6,408 nucleotides of DNA from an uncultured Lysobacterales bacterium (GCA_937974465.1 CALJWY010000111.1:1-6408); one strand, 5' to 3'. Counted from the stretch's first letter, positions 1 to 6,174 are shown. Numbers and translations are program-made. Notes: generated by a model not told the origin, from the sequence alone.

Positions 1-121
1 TATAACGTCGAATTGGGCCCTCGATGGAGCGCGTGACCAGCTCGCGTTCGCCGTGGTTCAGGGCAGCATGGTCGAGAATGGTTTGGACGGTCAGTTGGTA
101 ATTCTGCATCAGGCCCAGCAT
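1..121 (-). CDS. Fatty-acyl-CoA ligase (AMP-binding family), N-terminal fragment
   Basis: This is the first 40 codons of a gene that continues beyond the left edge. The visible N-terminus begins MLGLMQNYQLTVQTILDHAA and continues with a HGERELVTRS segment and an EGPIRRY segment. That arrangement (short hydrophobic start, 'ILDHAA', 'G-E-x-E-x-V-T-R-S') is typical of the N-terminus of long- or medium-chain fatty-acid-CoA ligases, which activate fatty acids through an acyl-AMP intermediate. The AMP-binding motifs lie outside the window, so chain-length preference cannot be judged. The start is the ATG at 119-121, preceded by GAGGA with a 7-nt spacer; a second ATG four codons later has no better site. 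The gene lies 51 nt downstream of the MAPEG gene on the same strand and could share its transcript. The family call rests on N-terminal pattern recognition only. Confidence 0.72.
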   Translation of the reverse strand, partial: MLGLMQNYQLTVQTILDHAALNHGERELVTRSIEGPIRRY

Positions 122-172
122 TTGGTGTTCCTCGTATTTATTCGTTTATGGAAGAGAACATACATTCCGGTT

Positions 173-592
173 TCAGGCGGTACTTAAAACAATCACAAGT
201 TGAATGAGCATCAACACCACGGCCACAAACCCTATGGTAAACACACTGAAGCGCGCGGGAACAAAGTTGGAGCCCATGTGAATATAAGCGTGAATGATCC
301 GGCTGACGACGAATACCCACGCGAGAGACAAACTGGAGACGGTGACTGCATCAAGGACAAAAAACATCAAACACACAATATAAAACAGGACCGGTACCTG
401 GAACTGGTTGCGGATATTATTCGAGACTTTCAGGACGTCATCCGGCCAGGCATCATTGTCCAATGCAGCCTTCTTCAAATCCACCTGGCCATTCTTGAGG
501 GCTTGTTTTTTTCTGATGCCAAGGAGCATGAAGCCTGCTATAACGATCAGGATCTGCACGATAACGGGCCAAAATATAAGATCTGATTCCAT
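173..592 (-). CDS. MAPEG family integral membrane protein
   Basis: A 139-residue protein with about four hydrophobic helices (roughly residues 7-26, 66-84, 86-105 and 115-136), the usual size and topology of the MAPEG superfamily (membrane-associated proteins in eicosanoid and glutathione metabolism). Family-like signatures are NNIRNQFQVPVLFY at about 58-71 and SRIIHAYIHMGSN at about 97-109, followed by a conserved-looking arginine (VPARFSVF). Eukaryotic relatives are trimeric glutathione-dependent enzymes in membranes; most bacterial members have no proven substrate. The start ATG (590-592) has AAAGGA placed 6 nt upstream. It is transcribed divergently from the membrane-anchored GST-like gene at 796, which fits a glutathione-linked role, although that is inference. 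A TATAGT element at 646-651 on this strand is a possible -10 box; I found no good -35 partner. Confidence 0.88.
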   Translation of the reverse strand: MESDLIFWPVIVQILIVIAGFMLLGIRKKQALKNGQVDLKKAALDNDAWPDDVLKVSNNIRNQFQVPVLFYIVCLMFFVLDAVTVSSLSLAWVFVVSRIIHAYIHMGSNFVPARFSVFTIGFVAVVLMLIQLVIVLSTA

Positions 593-795
593 TGGGCGTC
601 CTTTGGTGGCTTACAGGAAAGGGCGGTTTTTCTCTGCTCGTCTTAACTATAGCTGACCAAACGCATTATGGTACTCGGCCATACAGGTTTTCCCTTCATG
701 GCGTATGCGCCCAGCTGCCCGGCTAAATCATATCCGGTGGGCATGATGTTTCTCAGCTGATGTAAATTCCTGTCCGAACGAACTAGTATAGAGCG
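593..795. other. Divergent intergenic region between MAPEG and GST genes
   Basis: About 203 nt lie between two divergent start codons, so promoters for both must be here. Visible elements are TATAGT on the minus strand (646-651) as a possible -10 box for the MAPEG gene and a weaker TAGTAT just before the GST start (785-790). A 30-codon plus-strand frame from 668 has no ribosome site and no recognisable product. I saw no operator-like long palindrome. Confidence 0.35.
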
Positions 796-1734
796 ATGAA
801 TGGAAAGCGCTTACTGGTACACACAATTTTTCTTTTTCTCCTGCCCCTGATTGTTGCCTGGTTTGGGATTTCATTGCCCGGCGCACTGGTGTTGGTGGCC
901 CTTGCTTTGTTATGGCGATGGGCAATCACCTTGACCGGCTTACTCGCACCCGCAAAGGTACCGGACCTGGAGCTTGAGACCATTGCTGCCAGCCATTTTG
1001 TTGAAAAGGTACGCTGGTCTATGGATCGTCTGGGTGTTGATTATACCGAGCGCCAGTGGGTAGGTGTGCTGGGGGTTTTCACCCGTGGCAGGACTGTTCC
1101 CCAGTTAAAAATACGCACTGGCATGGTTCGCTCAACCATTGGTAATTCACCGGAGATACTGCGCTATTTGTGGGGCGCTTACGCGGCAACACTGGGGGAG
1201 AAAGCCAGGTTTCTGGAGCCAACTGCAGAACGATTGGCCTTTGAGGAACGCCTTGACCGTTATGGCGTTAACCTGCAGGTGTGGGTTTACTATCACATCC
1301 TGGATAACCGTAAACTGACCCAGCATGCCTGGGGTTGTTATAGTCCCGGAATACCTGCCTGGCAACGCTACCTGGTGATTGGCGCATACCCGGTTTTACG
1401 GGTTCTGATGCGCAGGGCATTCAGAATAAGCCATGCACATTATGCGAAGGCGGTCGAGCAAATTGAGCTGTTGCTGGCCGAGGTGGAGTCCATGCTGACA
1501 GACGAAAGCGTTTCTATCCTCGGCGATAAAGAAATCAATTTCGTGGATATTACCTTTGCCGCACTCTCTGCGCTTTGGCTTCAGCCAGCAGAATTTGGGC
1601 GTCAAATGGCGCATGAAGTGCGCGTGGATCTGGATAACGCTCCGTCCGCAATGAATGCGGACAGAACCCGCTGGATTGAAACATATCCGGTTGCGAGTGA
1701 ATTTATTAATCGTTTATTTCAGCGGGAGCGTTAG
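796..1734 (+). CDS. Membrane-anchored glutathione S-transferase-like protein
   Basis: A 312-residue protein. Residues 6-26 and 28-50 are two hydrophobic stretches ending in basic/polar residues, likely a hairpin or tandem anchor in the inner membrane. The GST N-terminal thioredoxin fold follows at about 57-130: AASHFVEKVRWSMDRLGVDY (64-83) matches the 'S-P-F-x-x-K-V-R-W-x-L-x-x-x-G-v-x-Y' start of many GSTs. TVPQLKI (100-106) supplies the expected cis-proline at P102, and STIGNSPEILRYL (113-125) matches the glutathione gamma-glutamyl contact region and following helix. The all-helical C-terminal domain covers about 140-310, with NFVDITFAAL (248-257) at the usual helix-capping position. The usual proline after the catalytic-region serine is His67 here. 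Standard soluble GSTs are about 200-230 residues, so the extra length is the anchor plus an enlarged helical domain. The ATG at 796 has only a weak GAG-containing site upstream. It ends 28 nt before the convergent aldolase gene. Substrate unknown. Confidence 0.82.
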   Translation: MNGKRLLVHTIFLFLLPLIVAWFGISLPGALVLVALALLWRWAITLTGLLAPAKVPDLELETIAASHFVEKVRWSMDRLGVDYTERQWVGVLGVFTRGRTVPQLKIRTGMVRSTIGNSPEILRYLWGAYAATLGEKARFLEPTAERLAFEERLDRYGVNLQVWVYYHILDNRKLTQHAWGCYSPGIPAWQRYLVIGAYPVLRVLMRRAFRISHAHYAKAVEQIELLLAEVESMLTDESVSILGDKEINFVDITFAALSALWLQPAEFGRQMAHEVRVDLDNAPSAMNADRTRWIETYPVASEFINRLFQRER

Positions 1735-1762
1735 CGCTTCACACGCCTGGTCCAAAAGGGGG

Positions 1763-2428
1763 TCAGTCACCCTGCACAGCCGCGATACAACGGCGTGCTC
1801 GTTGCTCGATGGCATCCCAGCGCTGCTCTGCAATATCCGAGGCAACAAAAAGCGGCGCAACGAATCCGACGGCAAATGAGCCGGCTTTAATCCAATCCGC
1901 CGCGTTGTGCTCGTCAACACCATTGGTTGGTACGATATTCAGGTATGGCATGGGCCCAAGCACGGAGCGGACCCAGTCCGGGCCACCGCTTGGGCTTGGA
2001 AACAGCTTGCACATCTGGGCGCCTGCGCGATGCGCCCGCAGCATTTCTGTCGGTGTATGGGTGCCGGGCATACTGGCTACACCGAGTTCGTTGGCAGCGA
2101 ATATGACGTCTTCATCAACCACTGGTGAAACCAGGAACCGGGCCCCGGCTTCCACTGAAAGTTGCGCCTGTTTAGCGTCCATCACGGTTCCGGTTCCCAC
2201 GATAAGACCCTCACGTTTTGAAAATTCCTCGACCAGTTCATAAGCACCGGGGATGGTCAGGGTAAATTCGACCACCGTAAAACCACCACGGATGGCCGCT
2301 TCCATTGCCAGGGCCGCTTTTTCCTGGCTATCTGTGCGCAGAATGGCGCTGGCCTTGATTTTCCTAAATTGCTCTACAAATCCACTCATGTCACTGTCTT
2401 TGGTGCTGATCACAAAATCAGAATTCAC
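1763..2428 (-). CDS. KDPG/KHG aldolase family protein (Eda-like)
   Basis: A class I aldolase-like TIM barrel of 221 residues, the normal family length. Members cleave 2-keto-3-deoxy-6-phosphogluconate, 4-hydroxy-2-oxoglutarate or related keto-acids to pyruvate plus an aldehyde. Visible family motifs are GGFTVVEFTLTIPGA (48-62, Glu54 as the catalytic glutamate), GTGTV (78-82), FLVSP (98-102), MPGTHTPTE (120-128), CKLFPSPSGG (140-149, Lys141 as the Schiff-base lysine) and VPTNGVD (167-172). Compared with E. coli Eda, the arginine of the TLRT motif is Thr58 and the PTGG phosphate-site motif reads PTNG, so the substrate may differ from KDPG. The GTG at 2426-2428 is chosen over the adjacent TTG because AGGAG (2436-2440) lies 7 nt before it. 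Its start overlaps the end of the small upstream gene by 11 nt, implying translational coupling. No edd or sugar-kinase gene is near. Confidence 0.88.
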   Translation of the reverse strand: MNSDFVISTKDSDMSGFVEQFRKIKASAILRTDSQEKAALAMEAAIRGGFTVVEFTLTIPGAYELVEEFSKREGLIVGTGTVMDAKQAQLSVEAGARFLVSPVVDEDVIFAANELGVASMPGTHTPTEMLRAHRAGAQMCKLFPSPSGGPDWVRSVLGPMPYLNIVPTNGVDEHNAADWIKAGSFAVGFVAPLFVASDIAEQRWDAIEQRARRCIAAVQGD

Positions 2429-2684
2429 CAAGTGTCTCCTGAATCCAGTTTTCCATAACTTTGAGAGTCTCGGTGTAGTCGTCTATATCACCACGCACCT
2501 CCATGCTGATGACTTTGACATCATCCCCGCCGAAGGTGCAAAAATTGCGAATTCGCAGTTCAGGAGGAGTGTTTTTGATCTCGTAGAAGTTCTGTCTGCG
2601 TCTCCACCTGAGATCCAGATTGGAATATTGTTCCTCGTTAAGTGGAAAATCCACCCAGAATGACATCATTGTTGGACTATACAT
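2418..2684 (-). CDS. Hypothetical protein of 88 residues, coupled to the aldolase
   Basis: I do not recognise this protein. It is soluble, with no signal peptide or membrane segment, and alternates aromatic and charged residues (FWVDFPLNEEQYSNLDLRW at 9-27, then the basic run RRR). It ends in an acidic, probably helical segment (DIDDYTETLKVMENWIQETL at 66-85). Support for it being real is the 11-nt overlap of its stop (TGA, 2418-2420) with the aldolase start, and a protein-like composition. By hand count GC is about 44 percent, and the leader before it about 38 percent. The start is uncertain: the ATG at 2682-2684 has AGGA 12 nt upstream, and ATGs at residues 6 and 7 have nothing better. The frame stays open 34 codons further upstream without an ATG, GTG or TTG, so it might be the remnant of a longer gene. 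It could be a small subunit or accessory of the aldolase, or a degraded gene. Confidence 0.5.
   Translation of the reverse strand: MYSPTMMSFWVDFPLNEEQYSNLDLRWRRRQNFYEIKNTPPELRIRNFCTFGGDDVKVISMEVRGDIDDYTETLKVMENWIQETLGEF
2436..2440 (-). promoter_or_regulatory. Ribosome binding site of the aldolase gene
   Basis: AGGAG on the minus strand sits 7 nt before GTG (2426-2428) and only 4 nt before the in-frame TTG (2429-2431), so it favours the GTG start. It lies inside the coding end of the upstream 88-codon gene. Confidence 0.7.
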
Positions 2685-2816
2685 ACGTTGTTTATATCCT
2701 GGATTCTTTGTGAGTGAATTACGTATTTTAAGAGCTTTTGGGTATCTCTGATAGCAATTAGAATCGCAATATCCGGTTTTGTTGCTTCAGGTCAATTACC
2801 ACTTTCAAGATCGGCG
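2685..2816. other. AT-rich intergenic region between transporter and small gene
   Basis: This 132-nt gap is about 38 percent GC by hand count, clearly lower than the genes either side. On the minus strand it has a TTGACC element near its upstream end and a TCTAAT element further down, but they are 27 nt apart and do not form a normal promoter. I found no hairpin with a T-run that would terminate the transporter transcript, so whether the downstream pair has its own promoter is undecided. Confidence 0.4.
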
Positions 2817-3578
2817 TTACTGGACTGTGAATAACAACCTGGCAGCGAAAATGATGATGGTCACCGTGACAACGCCACGTACCCAGGTGTGGCCCTTAAG
2901 TACTTGCAGGTGAACACCTGCAAGCCCACCCAAAAAATTTCCAGCGGCCAGCGCGAGCCCCATGGCCCATTCAACTTTTCCATTTAATGCAAAGAGCAAC
3001 AAGCTTAATGGCATGAATGTTAAAACCAGGGTGACTTTCAAGGCGTTGCCCTTTATCAGGTTCAGGCCTGCTGCAGATGTTATTGCCAGTACCAGGAAGC
3101 CGATGCCGGCTTGAATGAATCCACCATAAACACCGATAAGAAAGAATGCTGCGATATAAAGCCAGCGTCTTGTGCCGGTTGGCAGCTCGGCTTGGGACTC
3201 CTCCCGCAGATCAATGGGACGCCAGATTGTCCAGGCTGCCGCAGCGACCAGAACGACTGCCAGAATTCTCTGAAACGCAAGCTCGCCAATGTGAACTGCC
3301 GCAAATGTGCCCAGTGCAGCGCCGATCAATGCCGGTGGAACTGCAAGCAGCAACCATTCCGTCGAAATCAGCCCGCGGCGATGAAAACTCCACGAAGCGC
3401 CGATATTCTGCACCAGGATAGCGACACGATTGGTGCCATTGGCAACCGTTGGTGGCAGGCCCAGGAAAATCATTACCGGCAAGGAAATCAAAGAACCTCC
3501 GCCCGCGATGACATTCAATGCACCCGCAACCAGGCCGACCAGGAACAGGATCAGTGAGTTGGCGAAAATGTCTGGCAC
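2817..3578 (-). CDS. TauE/SafE (TSUP) family membrane transporter
   Basis: A 253-residue, very hydrophobic protein with about eight predicted membrane segments, the usual size of the sulfite exporter TauE/SafE family. It shows the internal duplication of this family. GLVAGALNVIAGGGSLISLP (15-34) with LPPTVANGTNR (41-51) is the first half; GVYGGFIQAGIGFLVLAI (149-166) with LNLIKGNALKV (172-182) is the second. Family members move small anions such as sulfite, sulfoacetate or other organosulfur compounds across the inner membrane; the substrate here cannot be read from sequence. The start is GTG at 3576-3578 with a weak GGGA element 10 nt upstream; no ATG is in frame until residue 36, inside the first conserved region, so GTG is preferred. 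It is divergent from the M48-TerB gene. No sulfur-metabolism gene lies alongside to suggest a substrate. Confidence 0.87.
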   Translation of the reverse strand: MPDIFANSLILFLVGLVAGALNVIAGGGSLISLPVMIFLGLPPTVANGTNRVAILVQNIGASWSFHRRGLISTEWLLLAVPPALIGAALGTFAAVHIGELAFQRILAVVLVAAAAWTIWRPIDLREESQAELPTGTRRWLYIAAFFLIGVYGGFIQAGIGFLVLAITSAAGLNLIKGNALKVTLVLTFMPLSLLLFALNGKVEWAMGLALAAGNFLGGLAGVHLQVLKGHTWVRGVVTVTIIIFAARLLFTVQ

Positions 3579-3609
3579 GTTGTCGGATTCCCGGGGTGAG
3601 TTGAAGCTG

Positions 3610-3640
3610 ATTATTCTGGCTGGATCTATTGGCGACTCAA
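3610..3640 (-). promoter_or_regulatory. Possible promoter of the TauE/SafE-like gene
   Basis: On the minus strand TTGAGT (3635-3640) and AATAAT (3610-3615) resemble -35 and -10 boxes with a 19-nt spacer, longer than the ideal 17. They lie about 30 nt before the GTG start. This is a visual match only; the facing M48-TerB gene has no comparably good candidate in the same gap. Confidence 0.25.
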
Positions 3641-3763
3641 TGGTGGCATGGTGCAGGTAGTGCGTCCAGAAATATCCTTGAACACGAGTTGTGGTTGACC
3701 GCTAGAGGTGGCTGATGCACTCTTCCACAGGATGAAGGTTTTTACAAACAGACCGGATTGAGC

Positions 3764-3768
3764 AGGAG
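3764..3768 (+). promoter_or_regulatory. Ribosome binding site of the M48-TerB gene
   Basis: AGGAG lies 11 nt before the ATG at 3780. An in-frame GTG at 3768-3770 overlaps the last base of this element and leaves no spacer, so the element argues for the ATG start. Confidence 0.55.
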
Positions 3769-3779
3769 TGATTACCAAA

Positions 3780-4982
3780 ATGAATGCGGAAGGTATTCGA
3801 TGTGAAAATGATGTAAGGCTGGAACAACTGCTGCTTGATGATGTGTTGGTGAAACGGGCCATAACCGACCTGGAACGATGGATCGAGAAAGGTCCGGTGG
3901 GCGTGCGACGCCAGTTGTTGTCTGCCTCGGTTCGTCTGAGCCGTGGCATGTCACCTGCTGTACACAAGATGGCTGATCATTGTATTGAGACACTTGGTGT
4001 TGATATGCCATTGGAACTCTATGCATATGCCAGTCCCCAGTTCAACGCAGCGTGCTTCAGGCCCGAAAAAGGCCGGCTGTTTATCATGTTTTCATCAAGC
4101 CTGCTGGAAGCATTTGACGATAGGGAGTTGATGTTTGTGGTTGGCCACGAGCTTGGCCATCATGTCTATCATCACCATGAAATCCCGGTGGGATACATCC
4201 TTAAGGGCCAACAGCGGCCCCCAGCCAGCCTGGCCTTGCAGTTGTTTGCCTGGAGCCGTTATGCGGAAATATCAGCCGACCGCGCGGGTGCTTTCTGTGC
4301 AGATGACTTCGAAGCTGTTGCCCGCGCGCTTTTCAAGCTGGCATCAGGTTTGACCAGCAGCAAGGTTGTAGATTTCAGCCTGACAGAATTTTTGCAGCAG
4401 CTCGATGAAATGCAGGCAGTGGATGCCGAGCCGGGGCAGGGTGCGCCAATGCAGGATTGGTTTTCAACACACCCATTCAGCCCTTTGAGGGTCAAGGCAC
4501 TGCAACTGTTTCACCAATCCGGGTTAATGCAGGAAGGAGGAATGGAAAAAGCAGAGTTGGAAGTTGGCGTACAGGGTGTAATGGGCTTGATGGAGCCGGA
4601 CTATCTTGAAGGACACACCGAGGTGGCAAAAACCATGCGCCAGCTGTTCATCGCCGGGGCTGTTGCCGTCGCAAATGCGCTTGATGGAATCAGTGAACCG
4701 GAAAAGGCCGTGCTAAAAGAGTTCATGGATGATGGCTTTTCGTTTGATGCCCTGAATATTGACAAGCTGATTGAAACCCTGCCCAAGCGTATTGAGCTGG
4801 TTAAAAAGCATGCCAGCATCGCCCAACGTATGCAGGTGGTTAGGGACCTGAGTGTGGTTGCTCGCGCAGAAGGTAAAATTACAGAGAAGGAACTGCTGGT
4901 CCTTTATGGCGTTGCCGATGGGTTGGATATACCGCGATCGCTGGTCTCGAACCTGCTGGATCAAGACGCAGACCTGGATTAA
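3780..4982 (+). CDS. M48-type zinc metallopeptidase with C-terminal TerB-like domain
   Basis: A 400-residue protein with no signal peptide or membrane helix, so probably cytoplasmic. The peptidase part spans about residues 60-245. VGHELGHHVYHHHEIP (121-136) contains the HExxH zinc site (His123, Glu124, His127). EISADRAG (163-170) supplies the third ligand Glu163 and the following Asp167 of the M48 ExxxD arrangement. STHPFSPLRVKAL (229-241) matches the conserved STHP-x-x-x-x-R segment. The C-terminal part (about 285-395) is helical and carries two TerB-type acidic turns, LDGISEPEKAVL (301-312) and AEGKITEKELLVLYGVADGLDIP (363-385). TerB domains occur in tellurite-resistance and stress proteins and may bind metal. 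Known M48 enzymes such as HtpX are membrane proteases and BepA/LoiP are periplasmic; this one lacks any targeting signal. The start is ATG 3780, favoured over GTG 3768 by the AGGAG position. It ends 23 nt from the convergent thioredoxin gene. Substrate unknown. Confidence 0.88.
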   Translation: MNAEGIRCENDVRLEQLLLDDVLVKRAITDLERWIEKGPVGVRRQLLSASVRLSRGMSPAVHKMADHCIETLGVDMPLELYAYASPQFNAACFRPEKGRLFIMFSSSLLEAFDDRELMFVVGHELGHHVYHHHEIPVGYILKGQQRPPASLALQLFAWSRYAEISADRAGAFCADDFEAVARALFKLASGLTSSKVVDFSLTEFLQQLDEMQAVDAEPGQGAPMQDWFSTHPFSPLRVKALQLFHQSGLMQEGGMEKAELEVGVQGVMGLMEPDYLEGHTEVAKTMRQLFIAGAVAVANALDGISEPEKAVLKEFMDDGFSFDALNIDKLIETLPKRIELVKKHASIAQRMQVVRDLSVVARAEGKITEKELLVLYGVADGLDIPRSLVSNLLDQDADLD

Positions 4983-5005
4983 CGCACCCACATAACGGAG
5001 GTTGT

Positions 5006-5542
5006 TTACCTGGCCAGCAGCCCAAGTATCGCGTTCTCCACGTCCTTTTCTGAAAACTGCTTATTCGGATTGTCACCACTGAGCCGGTGTAATTCCATGC
5101 CATCGGCAGCGTAAATTCGCACCACCGGTATACCAAGCAGATCGAGCCGCTCAAACGCGGCGAGCATGTTCTCCTTCATATGATAATTGGGAAACACGGC
5201 CCTGGTTCGTGCCAGGAAATTATTCGCCCAGTTGATGGATTCCTGATCGTCATATTCATCCAGGTTTAGTGAGAGAAACCGAACACCCTGATCTTTGTAC
5301 TTGTGATGCATTTCGACCATGTGAGGGAACCGTTCAATGCAGGGTGCGCACCAACTGGCCCAATAATCCACCACGGTAATCTGGCCATTACTGTTATTCA
5401 GAACCGCTTCCCATTGTTGGAAGCTGACGGGTTTGAGGTCAGTGGCAGGGTGCGTAACCGACCCGGCGTTTTCGCCATGTGCACAAATTGAGCCTGAAAA
5501 CAGCAGGCCCAGAACACAACAGAGATAGTGAAATCGGTTCAC
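5006..5542 (-). CDS. Exported TlpA-like thioredoxin-fold protein
   Basis: A 178-residue protein with a hydrophobic N-terminal signal (about residues 4-20, FHYLCCVLGLLFSG) and a likely cleavage after SICA near residue 21, placing it in the periplasm. It is not a good lipobox match because the residue before Cys20 is Ile. The thioredoxin domain has VVDYWASWCAPC (57-68) with the redox pair Cys65 and Cys68, a FLSLNLDEYDD strand and turn (89-99), and the cis-proline in LGIPVVRIY (136-144). TlpA/ResA-type proteins use such a site for disulfide reduction, for example in cytochrome c maturation or repair of exported proteins. The GTG at 5540-5542 is chosen because it forms a 4-nt GTGA overlap with the stop of the upstream redoxin gene; a TTG six codons earlier is the alternative. 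It is probably co-translated with that gene and may be its reductant, which is inference. Confidence 0.87.
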   Translation of the reverse strand: MNRFHYLCCVLGLLFSGSICAHGENAGSVTHPATDLKPVSFQQWEAVLNNSNGQITVVDYWASWCAPCIERFPHMVEMHHKYKDQGVRFLSLNLDEYDDQESINWANNFLARTRAVFPNYHMKENMLAAFERLDLLGIPVVRIYAADGMELHRLSGDNPNKQFSEKDVENAILGLLAR

Positions 5543-6174
5543 TCGTATACCACGGTGCAACCATGCGCCCGAGTCTCGGCGGGATCAGCGACCTTGCCAG
5601 CCAGGGTGTCGGCAATTGCATCCGCCACGTAAAACTCATCGGGTTCACCATTGGTAAAGCTGATGCTGCCGTCTCGTGTCTTGCGCGCCGGTGAATTGGT
5701 TAAAAGCCCCATGTAGACGAGCGCTCTTTGCGCGTTGAAAACAAAGTATTCGGGCGTCCGGGTGGCTCCAAGCTCTCGTCCCAGTTGCTGGCTCTCATCA
5801 AACACATAAGTGAAATTGTAGCCATTCTTCATGGCATGTTCCTGCATGGCCGGCAAACGGTCATTTTCCTGGTGATTGACCGCAAAACCAACGACACGCA
5901 CATCCATATCCCTGAACTGATTCACCAGTTCGACCAGGCCCTGGTCCATACCCTGAACCCAGGGACAGTGATTTGCCAATGAAACCAGCACCACGACCGA
6001 CGCCTCAAGATCAGCCGAGGAAAGCGTGTCATCATTGGTGGTGGGAAGGTCTTCAAAAACCGGCATGGGGTCGCCGATATTCATGACCATATTGTATTTA
6101 CCCGCAAAACTGATGCCGGGTAACGTCAACAACATGGCTATCAAAAAGGAAATTACCTGCCTCGAAAATTGCAT
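5539..6174 (-). CDS. Exported redoxin (AhpC/TSA-like) thioredoxin-fold protein
   Basis: A 211-residue protein with a Sec signal peptide (hydrophobic core about 7-22, likely cleavage after ISFA at residue 24), so periplasmic. The mature domain opens with IGDPMPVF (33-40), typical of redoxins. LANHCPWVQG (67-76) carries Cys70 in the NHCPxV motif of a peroxiredoxin-like family that has one cysteine at this site instead of CxxC. GATRTPEYFVF (136-146) gives the cis-proline Pro141. The C-terminus, ETRAHGCTVVYE (200-211), matches the G-C-x-[IV] tail seen in that family and provides a second cysteine, Cys206, which may pair with Cys70. Peroxidase activity is plausible but unproven. The ATG at 6172-6174 has a strong AAGGAGAGG site 5-8 nt upstream. 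Its stop overlaps the start of the TlpA-like gene (GTGA), making a two-gene operon. Confidence 0.85.
   Translation of the reverse strand: MQFSRQVISFLIAMLLTLPGISFAGKYNMVMNIGDPMPVFEDLPTTNDDTLSSADLEASVVVLVSLANHCPWVQGMDQGLVELVNQFRDMDVRVVGFAVNHQENDRLPAMQEHAMKNGYNFTYVFDESQQLGRELGATRTPEYFVFNAQRALVYMGLLTNSPARKTRDGSISFTNGEPDEFYVADAIADTLAGKVADPAETRAHGCTVVYE

Noticed and set aside
200..586. Plus-strand open frame of 128 codons over the MAPEG gene
   Set aside because: Antisense to a protein with clear MAPEG motifs, membrane helices and a good ribosome site.
1724..1741. Small hairpin at the GST stop codon (AGCG-TTAG-CGCT)
   Set aside because: The stem is only four to five pairs and no T-run follows, so it is not a credible terminator.
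1809..2243. Plus-strand open frame of 144 codons inside the aldolase gene
   Set aside because: Low-complexity Ser/Thr/Pro-rich translation opposite conserved aldolase motifs; typical antisense shadow.
2253..2663. Plus-strand open frame of 136 codons across the aldolase start and small gene
   Set aside because: It runs antisense to the well-supported aldolase and the coupled small gene, with no family match or start signal.
3111..3557. Plus-strand open frame of 148 codons inside the TauE/SafE gene
   Set aside because: It is antisense to a clear membrane transporter, its product is hydrophilic and rich in Cys and Gln with no recognisable family, and it has no ribosome site. It is a shadow of the real gene.
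1763..3578. One operon of transporter, small gene and aldolase
   Set aside because: All lie on the minus strand, but the 132-nt AT-rich gap leaves it unproven, and there is no functional reason to link a TauE/SafE transporter with the aldolase.
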